Shown: positions 18,026-26,820 of the stretch, piece by piece | Position numbering within the stretch: position 1 is the first letter of the stretch | Layout of the letters: the number at the start of each line of letters is the position of its first letter | Source of the DNA: Roseateles_B sp041913905 | GTDB lineage: Bacteria; Pseudomonadota; Gammaproteobacteria; Burkholderiales; Burkholderiaceae_C | DNA: 64,000 nucleotides | Direction: 5' to 3' | NCBI GenBank assembly: GCA_041913905.1 | Contig: JAYSEK010000024.1 | Span: 21,926 to 85,925 of the forward strand | Notes under the pieces: generated by a model | Told to the model about the DNA's origin: nothing | Databases searched by the model: none | Seen by the model: only the letters and a program-made list of their open reading frames with translations | Program-made: the position numbers and the translations under genes

Positions 18026-18808
18026 TTAGATTTGCGCCAGCTTCTGCAGCATCTGGTCGGAGGTCTGCACGGCCTTGGAGTTCAGTTCATAGGCCCGCTG
18101 GGTCTGGATCATCTGCACGAGTTCCTCGACCACGTTGACGTTGGAGGTCTCCACGAAGCCCTGCTGGATGGCGCCCATGCCGTTGGCATTGGGTGCCCCC
18201 GCATTGGGCGTGCCGGAGGACGCGGTCTCGGCGAAGAGGTTCTGGCCCTTGGGCTCCAGACCGGCCGGATTCACGAAGTTGGCCAGCTGGATCTGCCCCA
18301 GGGTCTGCAGCTGGGTCTGGCCGGGCAAGGCCACGCTCACCGTCCCGTCCTGGCCGATCGTGACGCTCTGCGCATTGGCCGGCACCGTGATGCCCGGCAT
18401 CACGGTGTAGCCGTTGTTGGTCACGATCTGGCCGTTGGCATCGAGCTGGAAGCCGCCATCGCGGGTGTAGGCCGTGGTGCCGTCGGGCATCTGGACCTGG
18501 AAGAAGCCGTTGCCCTTGATGGCCAGGTCGAAGTTGCCGGTCGTCTGCTGCAGGCTGCCCTGGCTGAAGTTGCGCGAGGTGGCCACGGTGCGCACGCCCA
18601 GGCCCAGCTGCAGACCGGTCGGGAGCTGGGTCTGCTCGGTGGTGTTGGCACCGCTTTGCCGCAGGTTCTGGTAGATCAGATCCTCGAACACCGCGTGGCT
18701 GCGCTTGAAGCCGTTGGTGCCCACGTTGGCCAGGTTGTGGGAGATGTTGTCCAGCTGCGTCTGCTGGGCCTCCATGCCGGTCTTGGCGATCCAGAGGGAG
18801 CGAATCAT
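18026..18808 (-). CDS. flgG: Flagellar distal rod protein
   Basis: FlgG, 260 aa, the main distal-rod subunit. It starts MIRSLWIAKTGMEAQQ with the rod signature DNISHNLANVGTNGFKRS, has the family core (GNFDLAIKGNGFFQVQMPDG, YTRDGGFQLDANGQIV) and ends in the conserved FVETSNVNVVEELVQMI / RAYELNSKAVQTSDQMLQKLAQI-type helix. It lies 27 bp downstream of flgF. Confidence 0.97.
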   Translation of the reverse strand: MIRSLWIAKTGMEAQQTQLDNISHNLANVGTNGFKRSHAVFEDLIYQNLRQSGANTTEQTQLPTGLQLGLGVRTVATSRNFSQGSLQQTTGNFDLAIKGNGFFQVQMPDGTTAYTRDGGFQLDANGQIVTNNGYTVMPGITVPANAQSVTIGQDGTVSVALPGQTQLQTLGQIQLANFVNPAGLEPKGQNLFAETASSGTPNAGAPNANGMGAIQQGFVETSNVNVVEELVQMIQTQRAYELNSKAVQTSDQMLQKLAQI

Positions 18809-18835
18809 GGCGGGGTCCTTCTCAAGCCGAACGCG

Positions 18836-19570
18836 TCAGCTGTTGCTGGACAGCAGCTTGGCGCTGGTCTGTCCCTGGGTCTGGGCAATCTGCAGCAGCT
18901 TCATCTGCTGCTCGAACTGGCGCGCGGCGGCGATCATGCTGACCATGGTCTCGACGGCACTGACGTTGGATCCTTCCAGCGCCCCGTCCTGCAGGCGGGC
19001 GCTCTGGTCGGCGGGCAGGTCGCCGTTGGCGGCGCGGAACAGGCCGTCGGCGCCGCGGGTCAGCGGTGTCTCGGCGGTGGGCGTCACCAGCTTGAGCCGG
19101 CCGATGGCGGTGGGCTTGCCGGTGGCACCCTTGGCGGTGATGGTGCCGTCGCTGCCGATGCTGAGCTCGCTGTTGGGCGGCACGTTGATGGGGCCGCCGT
19201 CACCCAGCACCTGCAGGCCGTTGCGCAGCACCAGCAGGCCTTCGCTGCTGACGTCCAGCGAGCCGGCGCGCGTGTAAGCCTCGGTGCCGTCCAGGCCTTG
19301 CACGGCCAGCCAGGCGTTGTCACGCATGGCGACGTCCAGATTGCGGCCCGTGGCGCTGATCACGCCGGGATCGGGGTTGTAGCCGATGGTGGTTTCCAGC
19401 GCGTAGGCCCGCGTGCTGGCGCCGTCGCCGCGCACGGGCACGGCGCGAAACGCCGCCAGCTCGGCGCGGAAGCCGTTGGTGGAGACGTTGGCGAGGTTGT
19501 TGGCCAGCACGTCCTGGCGCTGCATGGCGGCCTTGGCGCCGGCCATTGACAGGTAGATCATGCGGTCCAT
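18836..19570 (-). CDS. flgF: Flagellar proximal rod protein
   Basis: FlgF, 244 aa, minor rod subunit at the proximal/distal rod boundary. Conserved start MDRMIYLSMAGAKAAMQRQ, rod signature NNLANVSTNGFRAEL, and C-terminal SNVSAVETMVSMIAAARQFEQQMKLLQ. The ATG at 19570 fits the family and has AGGAG upstream; the frame extends to 19594 without family residues. Its gene precedes flgG in the operon. Confidence 0.95.
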   Translation of the reverse strand: MDRMIYLSMAGAKAAMQRQDVLANNLANVSTNGFRAELAAFRAVPVRGDGASTRAYALETTIGYNPDPGVISATGRNLDVAMRDNAWLAVQGLDGTEAYTRAGSLDVSSEGLLVLRNGLQVLGDGGPINVPPNSELSIGSDGTITAKGATGKPTAIGRLKLVTPTAETPLTRGADGLFRAANGDLPADQSARLQDGALEGSNVSAVETMVSMIAAARQFEQQMKLLQIAQTQGQTSAKLLSSNS

Positions 19571-19649
19571 GGCGAGGCTCCTGGTTCGGCACACGCGGCC
19601 CCGGCGTCTTCCGGCGCGGGCGTGTGCGAAGCGCGTCGGGCGTGGTTCA

Positions 19650-20981
19650 TCACCTCAGGTTGACGAGGGTCTGCAGCACCTGGTCCAGCGTCTTGATGCT
19701 CTGCGCATTGGCCTGGTAGACGCGCTGCGCCGTCACCATATTGACCAGCTCGGCGGTCATGTCCACGTTGGATTCTTCCAGGGCGCCGGACTGCAGCACG
19801 CCCATATTGCCGTCACCGGGCACGCCGACCACGGCGTCGCCCGAGGCAAAGGTGCGGGCCCAGACATTGCCGCCCAGCGGCTGCAGGCCCTGCGTGTTGC
19901 GGAAGGTGGCCAGCTCCACCTGGCCGGCCGGCTTGGACTGGCCGTTGGAGTAGCGGGCCATGATGATGCCCGACTTGTCGATCTGGATCCCGGACAGCTG
20001 ACCCGGCGCATAGCCGTCCTGCTTGACGTCGGTGACGGCGAAGCTGGACCCGCCTTCCGACGACTTCAGGATGTTGAGCTTGATGCCGTTGATGGGCAGG
20101 GTGGTCGCGCCGGCCGCATTCGTCGAGACGGGGAGGTCCATGTTGATCTCCGCCGTCGGGCTCAGGGGCTTGGAGCCGTCGTAGGCCGAGAACACCAGCG
20201 TGGTGTACGGCGCGGTGGGGTTGCCGTCGGCGTCCACGGGAGTGGGCGTGCCGGCAGAGTCCACTTCCAGCGGCTTGCCGTTGCCCGTGGCGTAGATGTT
20301 CCAGGTCGTGGTCGAACTCGGATCGGGCGGCGGCGGCGTGGGGTCGCTCTTCTGGAAGTAGAAGGTCAGCGCCACGGCCTGGCCCTTGGCGTCGTAGACG
20401 GTCATGGAGGTGGCGTTGTTGTAGGTCGCCGGGTCGGTGAGCTTCATGCCGACGCCGGTGCCGCCCGGCGCGGTGGTCTTGGCGCGTGAATCCAGGTTGA
20501 ATTCCATTGAGACCGTCTTGGTGACCTGGGGTGTGATGCCGGCAGTGGGCAGCTGCAGGGCCTGGGCCAGGCCTGGCTGGATCACGCCCGAGTTGTTGGC
20601 CGGGTAGCCCAGCAGCTTCAGGCCCTGGTTGTTGACGATGAAGCCCTCGCGGCTGACCTTGAACTGGCCGTTGCGGGAGTACATGACGGGGTTCTTGTCG
20701 TCACTGACCTGGAAGAAGCCAGCGCCATTGATGGCCATGTCCATCGGGTTCTCGGTGGTGCTGATGCTGCCCTGCGTGAACTGTTGAGAGACTGAGGCCA
20801 GGCTGGTGCCGATGCCCACCGGGTTCTGGCCTGCACCGTTGAGTGCGCCGGCGAAGACGTCGGCGAATTCGGCGCGCGAGGCCTTGACGCCGAAAGTGTT
20901 GGCGTTGGCGATGTTGTTCCCGATCACCTCGAGGTTCTTGCTGGCGGCGTTGAGGCCGGAGAGACCTTGCTGGAAGCCCAT
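19650..20981 (-). CDS. flgE: Flagellar hook protein
   Basis: FlgE, 443 aa, the hook subunit. N-terminal MGFQQGLSGLNAASKNLEVIGNN-type helix with NIANANTFGVKASRAEF, the hook core (MDMAINGAGFFQV, YSRNGQFKVSREGFIVN), and the C-terminal helix (GALEESNVDMTAELVNMVTAQR). Residues ~165-330 form the variable surface domain, including a proline run (SDPTPPPPDPS) of a type not seen in the short enterobacterial hook proteins. It sits between flgD (the hook cap) and flgF as usual. Confidence 0.96.
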   Translation of the reverse strand: MGFQQGLSGLNAASKNLEVIGNNIANANTFGVKASRAEFADVFAGALNGAGQNPVGIGTSLASVSQQFTQGSISTTENPMDMAINGAGFFQVSDDKNPVMYSRNGQFKVSREGFIVNNQGLKLLGYPANNSGVIQPGLAQALQLPTAGITPQVTKTVSMEFNLDSRAKTTAPGGTGVGMKLTDPATYNNATSMTVYDAKGQAVALTFYFQKSDPTPPPPDPSSTTTWNIYATGNGKPLEVDSAGTPTPVDADGNPTAPYTTLVFSAYDGSKPLSPTAEINMDLPVSTNAAGATTLPINGIKLNILKSSEGGSSFAVTDVKQDGYAPGQLSGIQIDKSGIIMARYSNGQSKPAGQVELATFRNTQGLQPLGGNVWARTFASGDAVVGVPGDGNMGVLQSGALEESNVDMTAELVNMVTAQRVYQANAQSIKTLDQVLQTLVNLR

Positions 20982-21015
20982 GATGTGTCCTTCGAAAGAG
21001 AGTGGATCGAGAGGG

Positions 21016-21681
21016 TCAGTCGACCCGCTTCACGCTGCTGTAATCGACCATGCCGACGGTCTGGAGCTGCAACTGGAGCTTGCTTCCGTCGGTGTTGACG
21101 GCCACGACCTTGTCGTGCGCATAGGTGGTGCTGCTGAGCACGGCGGCGCCCTTGCTGGCGGTGATGCGGAATGAATAAGCGCCTGACTTCGCGTCTACCT
21201 TGTCCGAGCTCCAGTCGAAGTCATGGACGCCGGCGCCCTGTGCGCCCAACTGCACGGTGTCGACCACCATGCCCGAAGGCGCCAACACCTCCAGCTTGAC
21301 GGCATCGGCCGGACTGCTGATCTCGAAAGAGCCCTGGGACTTGGCGCTGGCGGCATCCCAGCTCAGCCGGTTGCCGGGCACCAGCACCTCGTGCCCGACC
21401 AGGCTGACGCTTTGCAGCGCCTGCATCTGGCCGAACTGCGAGCCCAGCGTCTTGATGCTGTCGTTGAGGTTGCTGATGCCGGTGACGGTCTGGATCTGCG
21501 CCATCTGGGAGGTGACCTGGGCGTTGTCCATGGGATTCATGGGATCCTGGTTCTTCATCTGCGCGACCAGCAGCTTGAGGAAGCGGTCCTGCGTGTCCTG
21601 GGCCTGCTTGGCAGCGCTGGGCGTGGCGTCCGCGCTGCTGTTGGTCACCTTGCTGTTGCCGAGTACGGTGCTGTAGTCCAT
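21016..21681 (-). CDS. flgD: Flagellar hook capping (scaffold) protein
   Basis: FlgD, 221 aa, the cap needed for hook subunit polymerisation. Conserved N-terminal region DRFLKLLVAQMKNQDPMNPMDNAQVTSQMAQIQTVTGI (about residues 32-70) followed by the tudor/FnIII-like C-terminal half (AVKLEVLAPSGMVVDT, GVHDFDWSSD, YSFRITASKG). It is 34 bp upstream of flgE and 17 bp downstream of flgC. Confidence 0.95.
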   Translation of the reverse strand: MDYSTVLGNSKVTNSSADATPSAAKQAQDTQDRFLKLLVAQMKNQDPMNPMDNAQVTSQMAQIQTVTGISNLNDSIKTLGSQFGQMQALQSVSLVGHEVLVPGNRLSWDAASAKSQGSFEISSPADAVKLEVLAPSGMVVDTVQLGAQGAGVHDFDWSSDKVDAKSGAYSFRITASKGAAVLSSTTYAHDKVVAVNTDGSKLQLQLQTVGMVDYSSVKRVD

Positions 21682-21698
21682 GGATGGCCTCTCTCAGG

Positions 21699-22115
21699 TC
21701 AGGACTGGCCCAACTGCAGGGTCTTGAGCAGCAGGTTCTTGGCCGTGCTCATGACCTCGATGTTGTTCTGGTAGGAGCGCGAGGCCGAGATCATGTTGAC
21801 CATCTCCTCCACGCTGTTGACGTTGCTGTAGGTCACATAGCCCTCGGCGTCAGCTTGCGGATGCTTGGGGTCGTGCACCCGGCGGCCCTGGGTCGGATCC
21901 TCGGTGATCTGTGCGACTCGCACGCCAGCGGCGCCCGGATCCTGGCCCGCACCCATCAGCTGCGTCTGGAAGACCACCTGGCGTGCCTTGTAGGCCTGGC
22001 CGTCCGGGCCTGCCACGGTGTCGGCGTTGGCCAGGTTGCTGGCGACCACGTTGAGACGCTGGCTCTGCGCACTGACGGCGCTGCCCGCGACGTTGAAGAT
22101 CTGGAACATGGACAT
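21699..22115 (-). CDS. flgC: Flagellar basal-body rod protein
   Basis: FlgC, 138 aa, proximal rod subunit. N-terminal signature RLNVVASNLANADTVAGPDGQAYKARQV and the C-terminal helix YVTYSNVNSVEEMVNMISASRSYQNNIEVMSTAKNLLLKTLQLGQS-type match the family over its full length. The start has two possible Met codons (22115 and 22109, MSM...); the first is used here. It follows flgB by 46 bp. Confidence 0.95.
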   Translation of the reverse strand: MSMFQIFNVAGSAVSAQSQRLNVVASNLANADTVAGPDGQAYKARQVVFQTQLMGAGQDPGAAGVRVAQITEDPTQGRRVHDPKHPQADAEGYVTYSNVNSVEEMVNMISASRSYQNNIEVMSTAKNLLLKTLQLGQS

Positions 22116-22161
22116 GGAAGCCTCCTGCTGCGTCTGTGGATTCCGTCAGCGTCCGTCGCCG

Positions 22162-22575
22162 TCAGGCGGCGTTGTGCGACTTCATCGCATCCAGGGTGGT
22201 GCGCACGCTGGCGTTGACGAAGCGCAGCGTGGCCTCGTACTTCACGGTGTTGTCGACGAAGCTGGCGCGTTCGCGGTCCATGTCCACCGTGTTGCTGTCG
22301 AGATTGGTCTGGGAGGCCATCGCGTAGTCGCGGCCGGACGGGCTCAGTGCGCCGGCCAAAGGGGCCAGGTGGCGGCTTTGCGTGAGCTGCAGGGCGCCCG
22401 GTGTGGCCCGCTCGCCGGTGGCTTCCTTCAGGGCGCGGCTGAAGTCGAAGTCCCGGGCCTGGTAGCCCGGCGTGTCCGCATTGGCGATATTGCTGGCCAG
22501 CTGCTGCTGACGCTCCGCCCGCAGCACCAGGGCCTGGGTCTGGAAGTTCAGCGAGTCGGTAAGGCGGTTGATCAT
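22162..22575 (-). CDS. flgB: Flagellar basal-body rod protein, first gene of the operon
   Basis: FlgB, 137 aa, proximal rod subunit. It has LASNIANADTPGYQARDFDFSRAL and, at the C-terminus, DRERASFVDNTVKYEATLRFVN, both typical. The start at 22575 (MINRLTDSLNFQ) is preceded by AAGGAG about 10 nt upstream; the frame is open to 22704 but the extension is not FlgB-like. It heads the flgBCDEFGHIJKL operon and diverges from flgA over 190 bp. I could not find a convincing sigma-54 or sigma-28 promoter for it in that gap. Confidence 0.95.
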   Translation of the reverse strand: MINRLTDSLNFQTQALVLRAERQQQLASNIANADTPGYQARDFDFSRALKEATGERATPGALQLTQSRHLAPLAGALSPSGRDYAMASQTNLDSNTVDMDRERASFVDNTVKYEATLRFVNASVRTTLDAMKSHNAA

Positions 22576-22765
22576 GAGGCGCTCCTTGCCGGGGCCGGGT
22601 ATCGCGGGCTTGCACTGCTGTTGCTGCAGCCCCTGTTCGACGCCATGGCACGGGATGTGGGCATTGTTGGGCGGCTGCTCGCAAAACATGAGCGGGAAAA
22701 GCATGCGCTTTGCTGCTCATTTCGGCGCTAAAGCCGCGCTGGGCGGGCCTAAAGTCCAGGCCATC

Positions 22766-23497
22766 ATGTGCAATCGGCCTCTGCTCCAGCAAAGCGCCGC
22801 CCGAGGGCTGGTGGTGCTGCTGCTTGGCCTGCTTGGCGTGCCGTGGGCATGGGCGCAGGGGCTTGAGCCCTGGCGCGAGGCGCTGCAGCAGACGGCCCTG
22901 AGTGCCGTCAACCGGATGAACCAAGGCCTGGGCGCCTCTGCCCGCGTGATGGTGGAGCTGGGGCAGGCCGATCCGCGCCTGCGCCTGGCGCCCTGCCAGC
23001 GCGCTGAGCCCTATCTGCTGCCCGGCATGCGGCTGTGGGGGCGCTCCCGCATCGGCCTGCGCTGCGTGGATGGGCCCAGCCGCTGGAATGTGTCGCTGCC
23101 GCTGACGGTGCATGTCTTCGCGCCCGCCCTCGTGGCAGCCGGCCCGCTGGATGCCGGCACCGCCTTGTCGGCCGAGCACCTGCGGCTGGCGGAGGTCGAC
23201 CTGGCCGCCGAACCGGGCGCTGTGTTCACGGAGACCGCCAGCCTGCTGGGGCGCAGCCTGGCCCGGCCGGTGCAGGCGGGCGAGGCGCTGCGTGCCGGCA
23301 GCCTGAAGCAGCGCCAGTGGTTTGCCGCCGGTACCCAGGTCAAGGTGCTGGCGCGCGGCGAGGGCTTTGCCGTCGCCGGCGAGGGTCAGGCGCTGGGTCA
23401 GGGCGTCGAAGGCCAGGAGGTGCGCGTTCGCTTCGAGAATGGCCGCACCGTGACCGGCCGTGCCGTGGGCGAACGAGAAGTGGAGGTCCTGCTGTGA
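22766..23497 (+). CDS. flgA: Flagellar P-ring assembly chaperone
   Basis: FlgA, 243 aa, a periplasmic chaperone for P-ring (FlgI) assembly. Signal peptide with a Leu-rich core (GLVVLLLGLLGVPWAWAQ, cleavage near residue 32), then an SAF-type C-terminal domain: PLDAGTALSAEHLRLAEVDL, LLGRSLARPVQAGEALRAGSLK, VKVLARGEGFAVAGEGQALGQG and VRFENGRTVTGRAV. The ATG at 22766 gives a standard signal peptide; the frame is open further upstream (another Met at 22703). Divergent from flgB, upstream of flgM. Confidence 0.92.
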   Translation: MCNRPLLQQSAARGLVVLLLGLLGVPWAWAQGLEPWREALQQTALSAVNRMNQGLGASARVMVELGQADPRLRLAPCQRAEPYLLPGMRLWGRSRIGLRCVDGPSRWNVSLPLTVHVFAPALVAAGPLDAGTALSAEHLRLAEVDLAAEPGAVFTETASLLGRSLARPVQAGEALRAGSLKQRQWFAAGTQVKVLARGEGFAVAGEGQALGQGVEGQEVRVRFENGRTVTGRAVGEREVEVLL

Positions 23498-23567
23498 ACG
23501 ATGCAGCATGGCGGACGCTCTTGTCCCCACCATGGCGGCCCCCAGCTGTTATGGTTGAGGAAATGCC

Positions 23568-23594
23568 TCAAGTCCGGCCCGGCCCGGCCGATAC
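23568..23594 (+). promoter_or_regulatory. Sigma-28 (FliA) promoter for flgM
   Basis: TCAAGTCC (23568-23575), 11 bp, then GCCGATAC (23587-23594). This matches the enterobacterial sigma-28 consensus TAAAGTTT-N11-GCCGATAA at most key positions, including the exact spacing and the GCCGATA core. It lies about 50 bp upstream of the flgM start. FlgM is the anti-sigma factor for sigma-28, so this fits the usual feedback loop. Confidence 0.8.
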
Positions 23595-23642
23595 ACCGTC
23601 CAACAGGCTGGGCGGTTGCAAGCTCAGTCCTTGGAGATCATC

Positions 23643-23966
23643 ATGAAAATCGGTCAAAACGCTGACAAGCTCGCCGCTGGACTTGGCGTCGAGCGCCCGG
23701 CGACGACGGATGCCGGTCGCAAAAAGGACGCATCCGAGGCCGGCAGCGTGAAAAATGCCCCGGAAGCCAGTGCCAAGCTGGCCCTGTCCAGCACGGCCAG
23801 CACTATGTTGCAAGGTGTGCCGGATGAGGGTAGCTTCGATGCCGAGAAGGTGCAGCGCATTTCCCAGGCCATCAGCGAAGGCAAGTTCAGCATCAATGCC
23901 GATGCCATCGCCGACAAGCTGATTGCCAATGCCCGGGAAATGGTTGGCCGCGTCGGTGCGCACTGA
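23643..23966 (+). CDS. flgM: Anti-sigma-28 factor
   Basis: FlgM, 107 aa. It holds FliA (sigma-28) inactive until the hook-basal body is complete, when FlgM is exported. The start MKIGQ is typical; the N-terminal half is charged and probably disordered, and the C-terminal half has the conserved sigma-binding helices (FDAEKVQRISQAISEGKFSINADAIADKLI). GGAG lies 8 nt upstream of the ATG at 23643. It is driven by a sigma-28 promoter and followed after 55 bp by flgN. Confidence 0.95.
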   Translation: MKIGQNADKLAAGLGVERPATTDAGRKKDASEAGSVKNAPEASAKLALSSTASTMLQGVPDEGSFDAEKVQRISQAISEGKFSINADAIADKLIANAREMVGRVGAH

Positions 23967-24021
23967 GTTGCCGCTTGCCGGTTCGTCTTTTCTTCAACAT
24001 CGCCCACAGGCGGGTCCAGCC

Positions 24022-24423
24022 ATGCAAGCCTTGCCTCCCAACGAGAACACCGAAGCGCTCAGCCAGGATCTGGAACGGCCGCTGATCGAAGTCGAGAACT
24101 GCCTGAATCTGCTGGGTGATGCGCTGGTGCGCCGCGACAGCCAGGCGATCGAGACCCATGCAGCCGCCTTGCACCAGGCCCTGGCGCAGGCCATGGCCAG
24201 CTTCATGGAAGCGGCCCGCAACGGCCAGGTGCCGCCGCAGCTGCGCAATCGTCTGGTGCAGGCTGGCGGCCGTGTGGCCGCGCAGCGCGAGTCCCTGAAC
24301 CGCGCTTCGGCCGCGCTGGACCGCGCACTGGATGTGCTGATTCCGCCGGAACCGAGCGGCGTCTACGGCGCCAGCGGCAAGAGCGAGCGCAAGAGCAGCC
24401 TGGGCGGCTCCGTCCAGGCCTGA
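24022..24423 (+). CDS. flgN: FlgN-like flagellar export chaperone
   Basis: A 133-aa protein of mostly helical, Gln/Ala-rich sequence, placed directly after flgM, where FlgN, the export chaperone for FlgK and FlgL, is normally found. FlgN sequences are weakly conserved; length, predicted helical nature and position support the call more than any motif. The start at 24022 (MQALPPNEN) is chosen for length; the frame is open from 23923. A strong terminator follows 17 bp after the stop. Confidence 0.8.
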   Translation: MQALPPNENTEALSQDLERPLIEVENCLNLLGDALVRRDSQAIETHAAALHQALAQAMASFMEAARNGQVPPQLRNRLVQAGGRVAAQRESLNRASAALDRALDVLIPPEPSGVYGASGKSERKSSLGGSVQA

Positions 24424-24440
24424 GTCCCCGCTGAAGCAGC

Positions 24441-24465
24441 AAAGCCACGCACTGCGTGGCTTTTT
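24441..24465 (+). terminator. Rho-independent terminator after flgMN
   Basis: AAAGCCACGC-ACT-GCGTGGCTTT is a 10-bp perfect stem with a 3-nt loop, ending in TTTTT (24461-24465). It follows the flgN stop by 17 bp. On the minus strand it could also serve the convergent DUF1841 gene, though the T-run there is shorter. Confidence 0.9.
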
Positions 24466-24498
24466 GCATTTCAGGGCCTGGCGCGAGCGCCTTCGCCC

Positions 24499-24930
24499 CT
24501 ACTGGGTGGCTTTGTGCCGCAGGGCTTCCAGATAGGCATGCCCGTCCGGTGGACGGCCGCTGCGCTGGGATTCCCAGATCATGGTTCCCAGGCACTCCAT
24601 GGCCACGTGGTGAGCTTCGTGCAGGGATTGGCGCCGAGCGGCCAGCAGGTCCAGCGCCTGGCGCACGCCCCGAGGCTGGTCGATGGAATGCTGCTCGCTG
24701 ATGCTCAGGTGCATGGACAGGTGCAGGAAGGGATTGGTGCGCCCCTCTTCGACGGTGTAGACCGCCTGGACGGCATGTTCCTCGTCCGCCAGCTCGGCGT
24801 GGTACTCGGGATGCTGCTCGATCCACTGGGCCGCCAGCGTCTCCATGGGCGTCAAGGGCAGGCGGTCCCGCCACTTGGCGTAGGTGCTGCAGAAGAAACG
24901 GCGGACTTCGATCTGGGACGGGGCAAACAT
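24499..24930 (-). CDS. DUF1841 family protein
   Basis: A 143-aa cytosolic protein matching the DUF1841 pattern across its length: start MFAPSQIEVRRFFCSTYAKW, WIEQHPEYHAEL, NPFLHLSMHLSISEQHSIDQPRG and ECLGTMIWESQR...PDGHAYLEAL. The His-rich conserved block (HLSMHLSISEQHSIDQP) suggests a metal or helical-bundle role, but no function is established for the family. It is on the minus strand 45 bp downstream of the kefC-like gene and could be the last gene of that operon. Confidence 0.85.
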   Translation of the reverse strand: MFAPSQIEVRRFFCSTYAKWRDRLPLTPMETLAAQWIEQHPEYHAELADEEHAVQAVYTVEEGRTNPFLHLSMHLSISEQHSIDQPRGVRQALDLLAARRQSLHEAHHVAMECLGTMIWESQRSGRPPDGHAYLEALRHKATQ

Positions 24931-24975
24931 GCCGCCATTGTCGCCTGCCCGGTGCCGGCTGTCCCTTCGGCGCCC

Positions 24976-26820
24976 TCACTGCGCGCGCGGCCCTTCGGCG
25001 TCGGCCGGGCTCCAACCCTGGCGGTGCCGCCCCTGGGCGCGTGTTTCGCGCTCCTGTGCCATCAGCGTCTCCAACTGCTGGCGGCCCTGCTTCACCATGG
25101 CGATGAGCCGGTCCTCGTCATCGCGGTGCGCGGCCATCAGGCGCAGCTGGGCCTTGTTGTGCTGGCGGAAGCGCCAGGCCTGGCGCCGCGCCATGGCGGG
25201 CTCCACGCCCAGCAGCTCCAGCACGCTGCGTCCGCTGAGCAGGGCCGATTCGAAGGTCTCGCGCTCGATGTGCTCCACGCCCAGTTCCTGCAGTCGGTAG
25301 AGGTGCTGCACGTTGCGGGCGCGGGCCACGATCTGCAGCTGCGGGAAATGCTGGCGCGCCAGTTCGGCGATGGCGATGCTCTGCGCCACGTCGTCCACCG
25401 CGATCACGAGGATGGCGGCCGTCTCCGCGCCGGCCGTGCGCAGCAGATCCAGGCGGCTGGCGTCACCATAGAAGACGCGCCAATCGAAGCGGCGCAGGCC
25501 CTCGACGGTGTGGGCGTCATGCTCCAGCACCGTGGCCTCGTAGCCGTTGGCATAGAGCAGGCGCCCGACGATCTGCCCGTAGCGGCCGAAGCCGGCGATG
25601 ATCACCGGCGCCTGCTGCCGCTCGTTCAGTTCTTCCAAGGCCGGGCCTGCGCGGCGGGACAGCCGCGGTTGCAGCCAGCGGTCCGCAGCGGCCAGCAGGG
25701 CCGGCGTGCAGGCCAGGGACAGCGCCACCGCAGCCACCAAGGCCGAGGCCTGGGTATCGCTCAACAGCCCCGCCTGCTGGCCGAGCTGGAAGACCACGAA
25801 ACCGAACTCCCCACCCTGAGCCAGCAGGATCACGAAGACGGGCCGCTCCATCAGCGGCAGCTGCATGCCACGACCCATGAAGACCAGGAGGGCTCCCTTG
25901 AGCACCAGCAGTGCCGTGAGCAGCGTCGCCACCAGCAGGGGTTCGCGCAGCAGCACCTGCAGGTCCAGGCCCATGCCCACCGCGATGAAGAACAAGCCCA
26001 GCAGCAGCCCTTTGAAGGGTTCCAGGTCGGTCTCCAGCTCATGCCGGTACTCGCTCTCGGCCAGCAGCACGCCGGCCAGAAAGGCGCCCAGAGCCATGGA
26101 CAGACCCACCGCCTGCATCAGTGCTGCGGTGGCCAGCACCAGCAGCAGGGCTGCAGCCGTGAAGATCTCGGGCGTGGCGCTGCCGGCGATCCAGCGCAGG
26201 GCCGGGCGCAGCGCCAGCCGCCCGCCCAGGATGAGCACGGCGATCGCGCCCACGGCCTTGAGCGCCTGCCAATGACCTTCCGAGCCACTGCCGTCGGCCC
26301 CGGCCAGCGCCGGCACCAAGGCGAGGATGGGGATGGCGGCGATGTCCTGCAGCAGAGCCACGCTGAGGATGCTCTGGCCGGCGGCGGTCGGCCCCAGGTT
26401 GCGCTCGCCCAGCACGGCCATGGCCACGGCCGTCGAAGACATGGCCAGGCCCAGGCTGCCGACCAGGGCCAGCCGCCAGGGCAATCCGCAAAGCAGGGCC
26501 AGGACCATCAGCAGCGAGGTGGATCCCAGCAGCTGCACCGAGCCCCAGCCGAAGATGGGCCGGCGCAATTGCCACAGCCGGCGCGGTTCCAGCTCCAGAC
26601 CGACCAGGAACATCATCAGCACCACGCCGATCTCGGCCACCTCCAGGATGGTCTCGGGTGCCGACACCAGACCCAGCACCTGCGGGCCGATCAGGATGCC
26701 AGCCACCAGATAGCCCAGGATGGAGCCCAGCCGCGCCCAGCGGGCCAGTGGCACCGCCAGTACTGCGGCACCCAGGAAGACCAGGGGCAGGTGCAGCAGC
26801 TCGTGCGAGGGCGCGCTCAT
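24976..26820 (-). CDS. kefC: KefB/KefC-type K+/H+ antiporter
   Basis: Monovalent cation:proton antiporter-2 family, 614 aa. About 12 hydrophobic segments fill residues 5-380 (including the CPA2-like GYLVAGILIGPQVLGL and LMMFLVGLELEPRRLW), followed by a TrkA-N/RCK nucleotide-binding domain (VIIAGFGRYGQIVGRLL, GxGxxG present; about 400-520) and a charged C-terminal tail rich in Arg/Gln. Kef systems export K+ when glutathione adducts bind, protecting against electrophiles (family knowledge). The ATG overlaps the stop of the upstream flavoprotein gene (ATGA at 26817-26820), the arrangement of kefF-kefC in enterobacteria. Confidence 0.87.
   Translation of the reverse strand: MSAPSHELLHLPLVFLGAAVLAVPLARWARLGSILGYLVAGILIGPQVLGLVSAPETILEVAEIGVVLMMFLVGLELEPRRLWQLRRPIFGWGSVQLLGSTSLLMVLALLCGLPWRLALVGSLGLAMSSTAVAMAVLGERNLGPTAAGQSILSVALLQDIAAIPILALVPALAGADGSGSEGHWQALKAVGAIAVLILGGRLALRPALRWIAGSATPEIFTAAALLLVLATAALMQAVGLSMALGAFLAGVLLAESEYRHELETDLEPFKGLLLGLFFIAVGMGLDLQVLLREPLLVATLLTALLVLKGALLVFMGRGMQLPLMERPVFVILLAQGGEFGFVVFQLGQQAGLLSDTQASALVAAVALSLACTPALLAAADRWLQPRLSRRAGPALEELNERQQAPVIIAGFGRYGQIVGRLLYANGYEATVLEHDAHTVEGLRRFDWRVFYGDASRLDLLRTAGAETAAILVIAVDDVAQSIAIAELARQHFPQLQIVARARNVQHLYRLQELGVEHIERETFESALLSGRSVLELLGVEPAMARRQAWRFRQHNKAQLRLMAAHRDDEDRLIAMVKQGRQQLETLMAQERETRAQGRHRQGWSPADAEGPRAQ

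Noticed and set aside
15005..19549. A 1514-codon open frame on the plus strand across the flagellar genes
   Set aside because: It is antisense to flgK-flgF, whose minus-strand proteins carry all family motifs. Its translation is low-complexity (Gly/His/Ala/Gln-rich), typical of the antisense frame of high-GC genes.
22647..22663. TGGCACG sequence before flgA as a sigma-54 promoter
   Set aside because: The GC of the -12 element is not at the required distance from the GG of the -24 element (12 bp between instead of 10).
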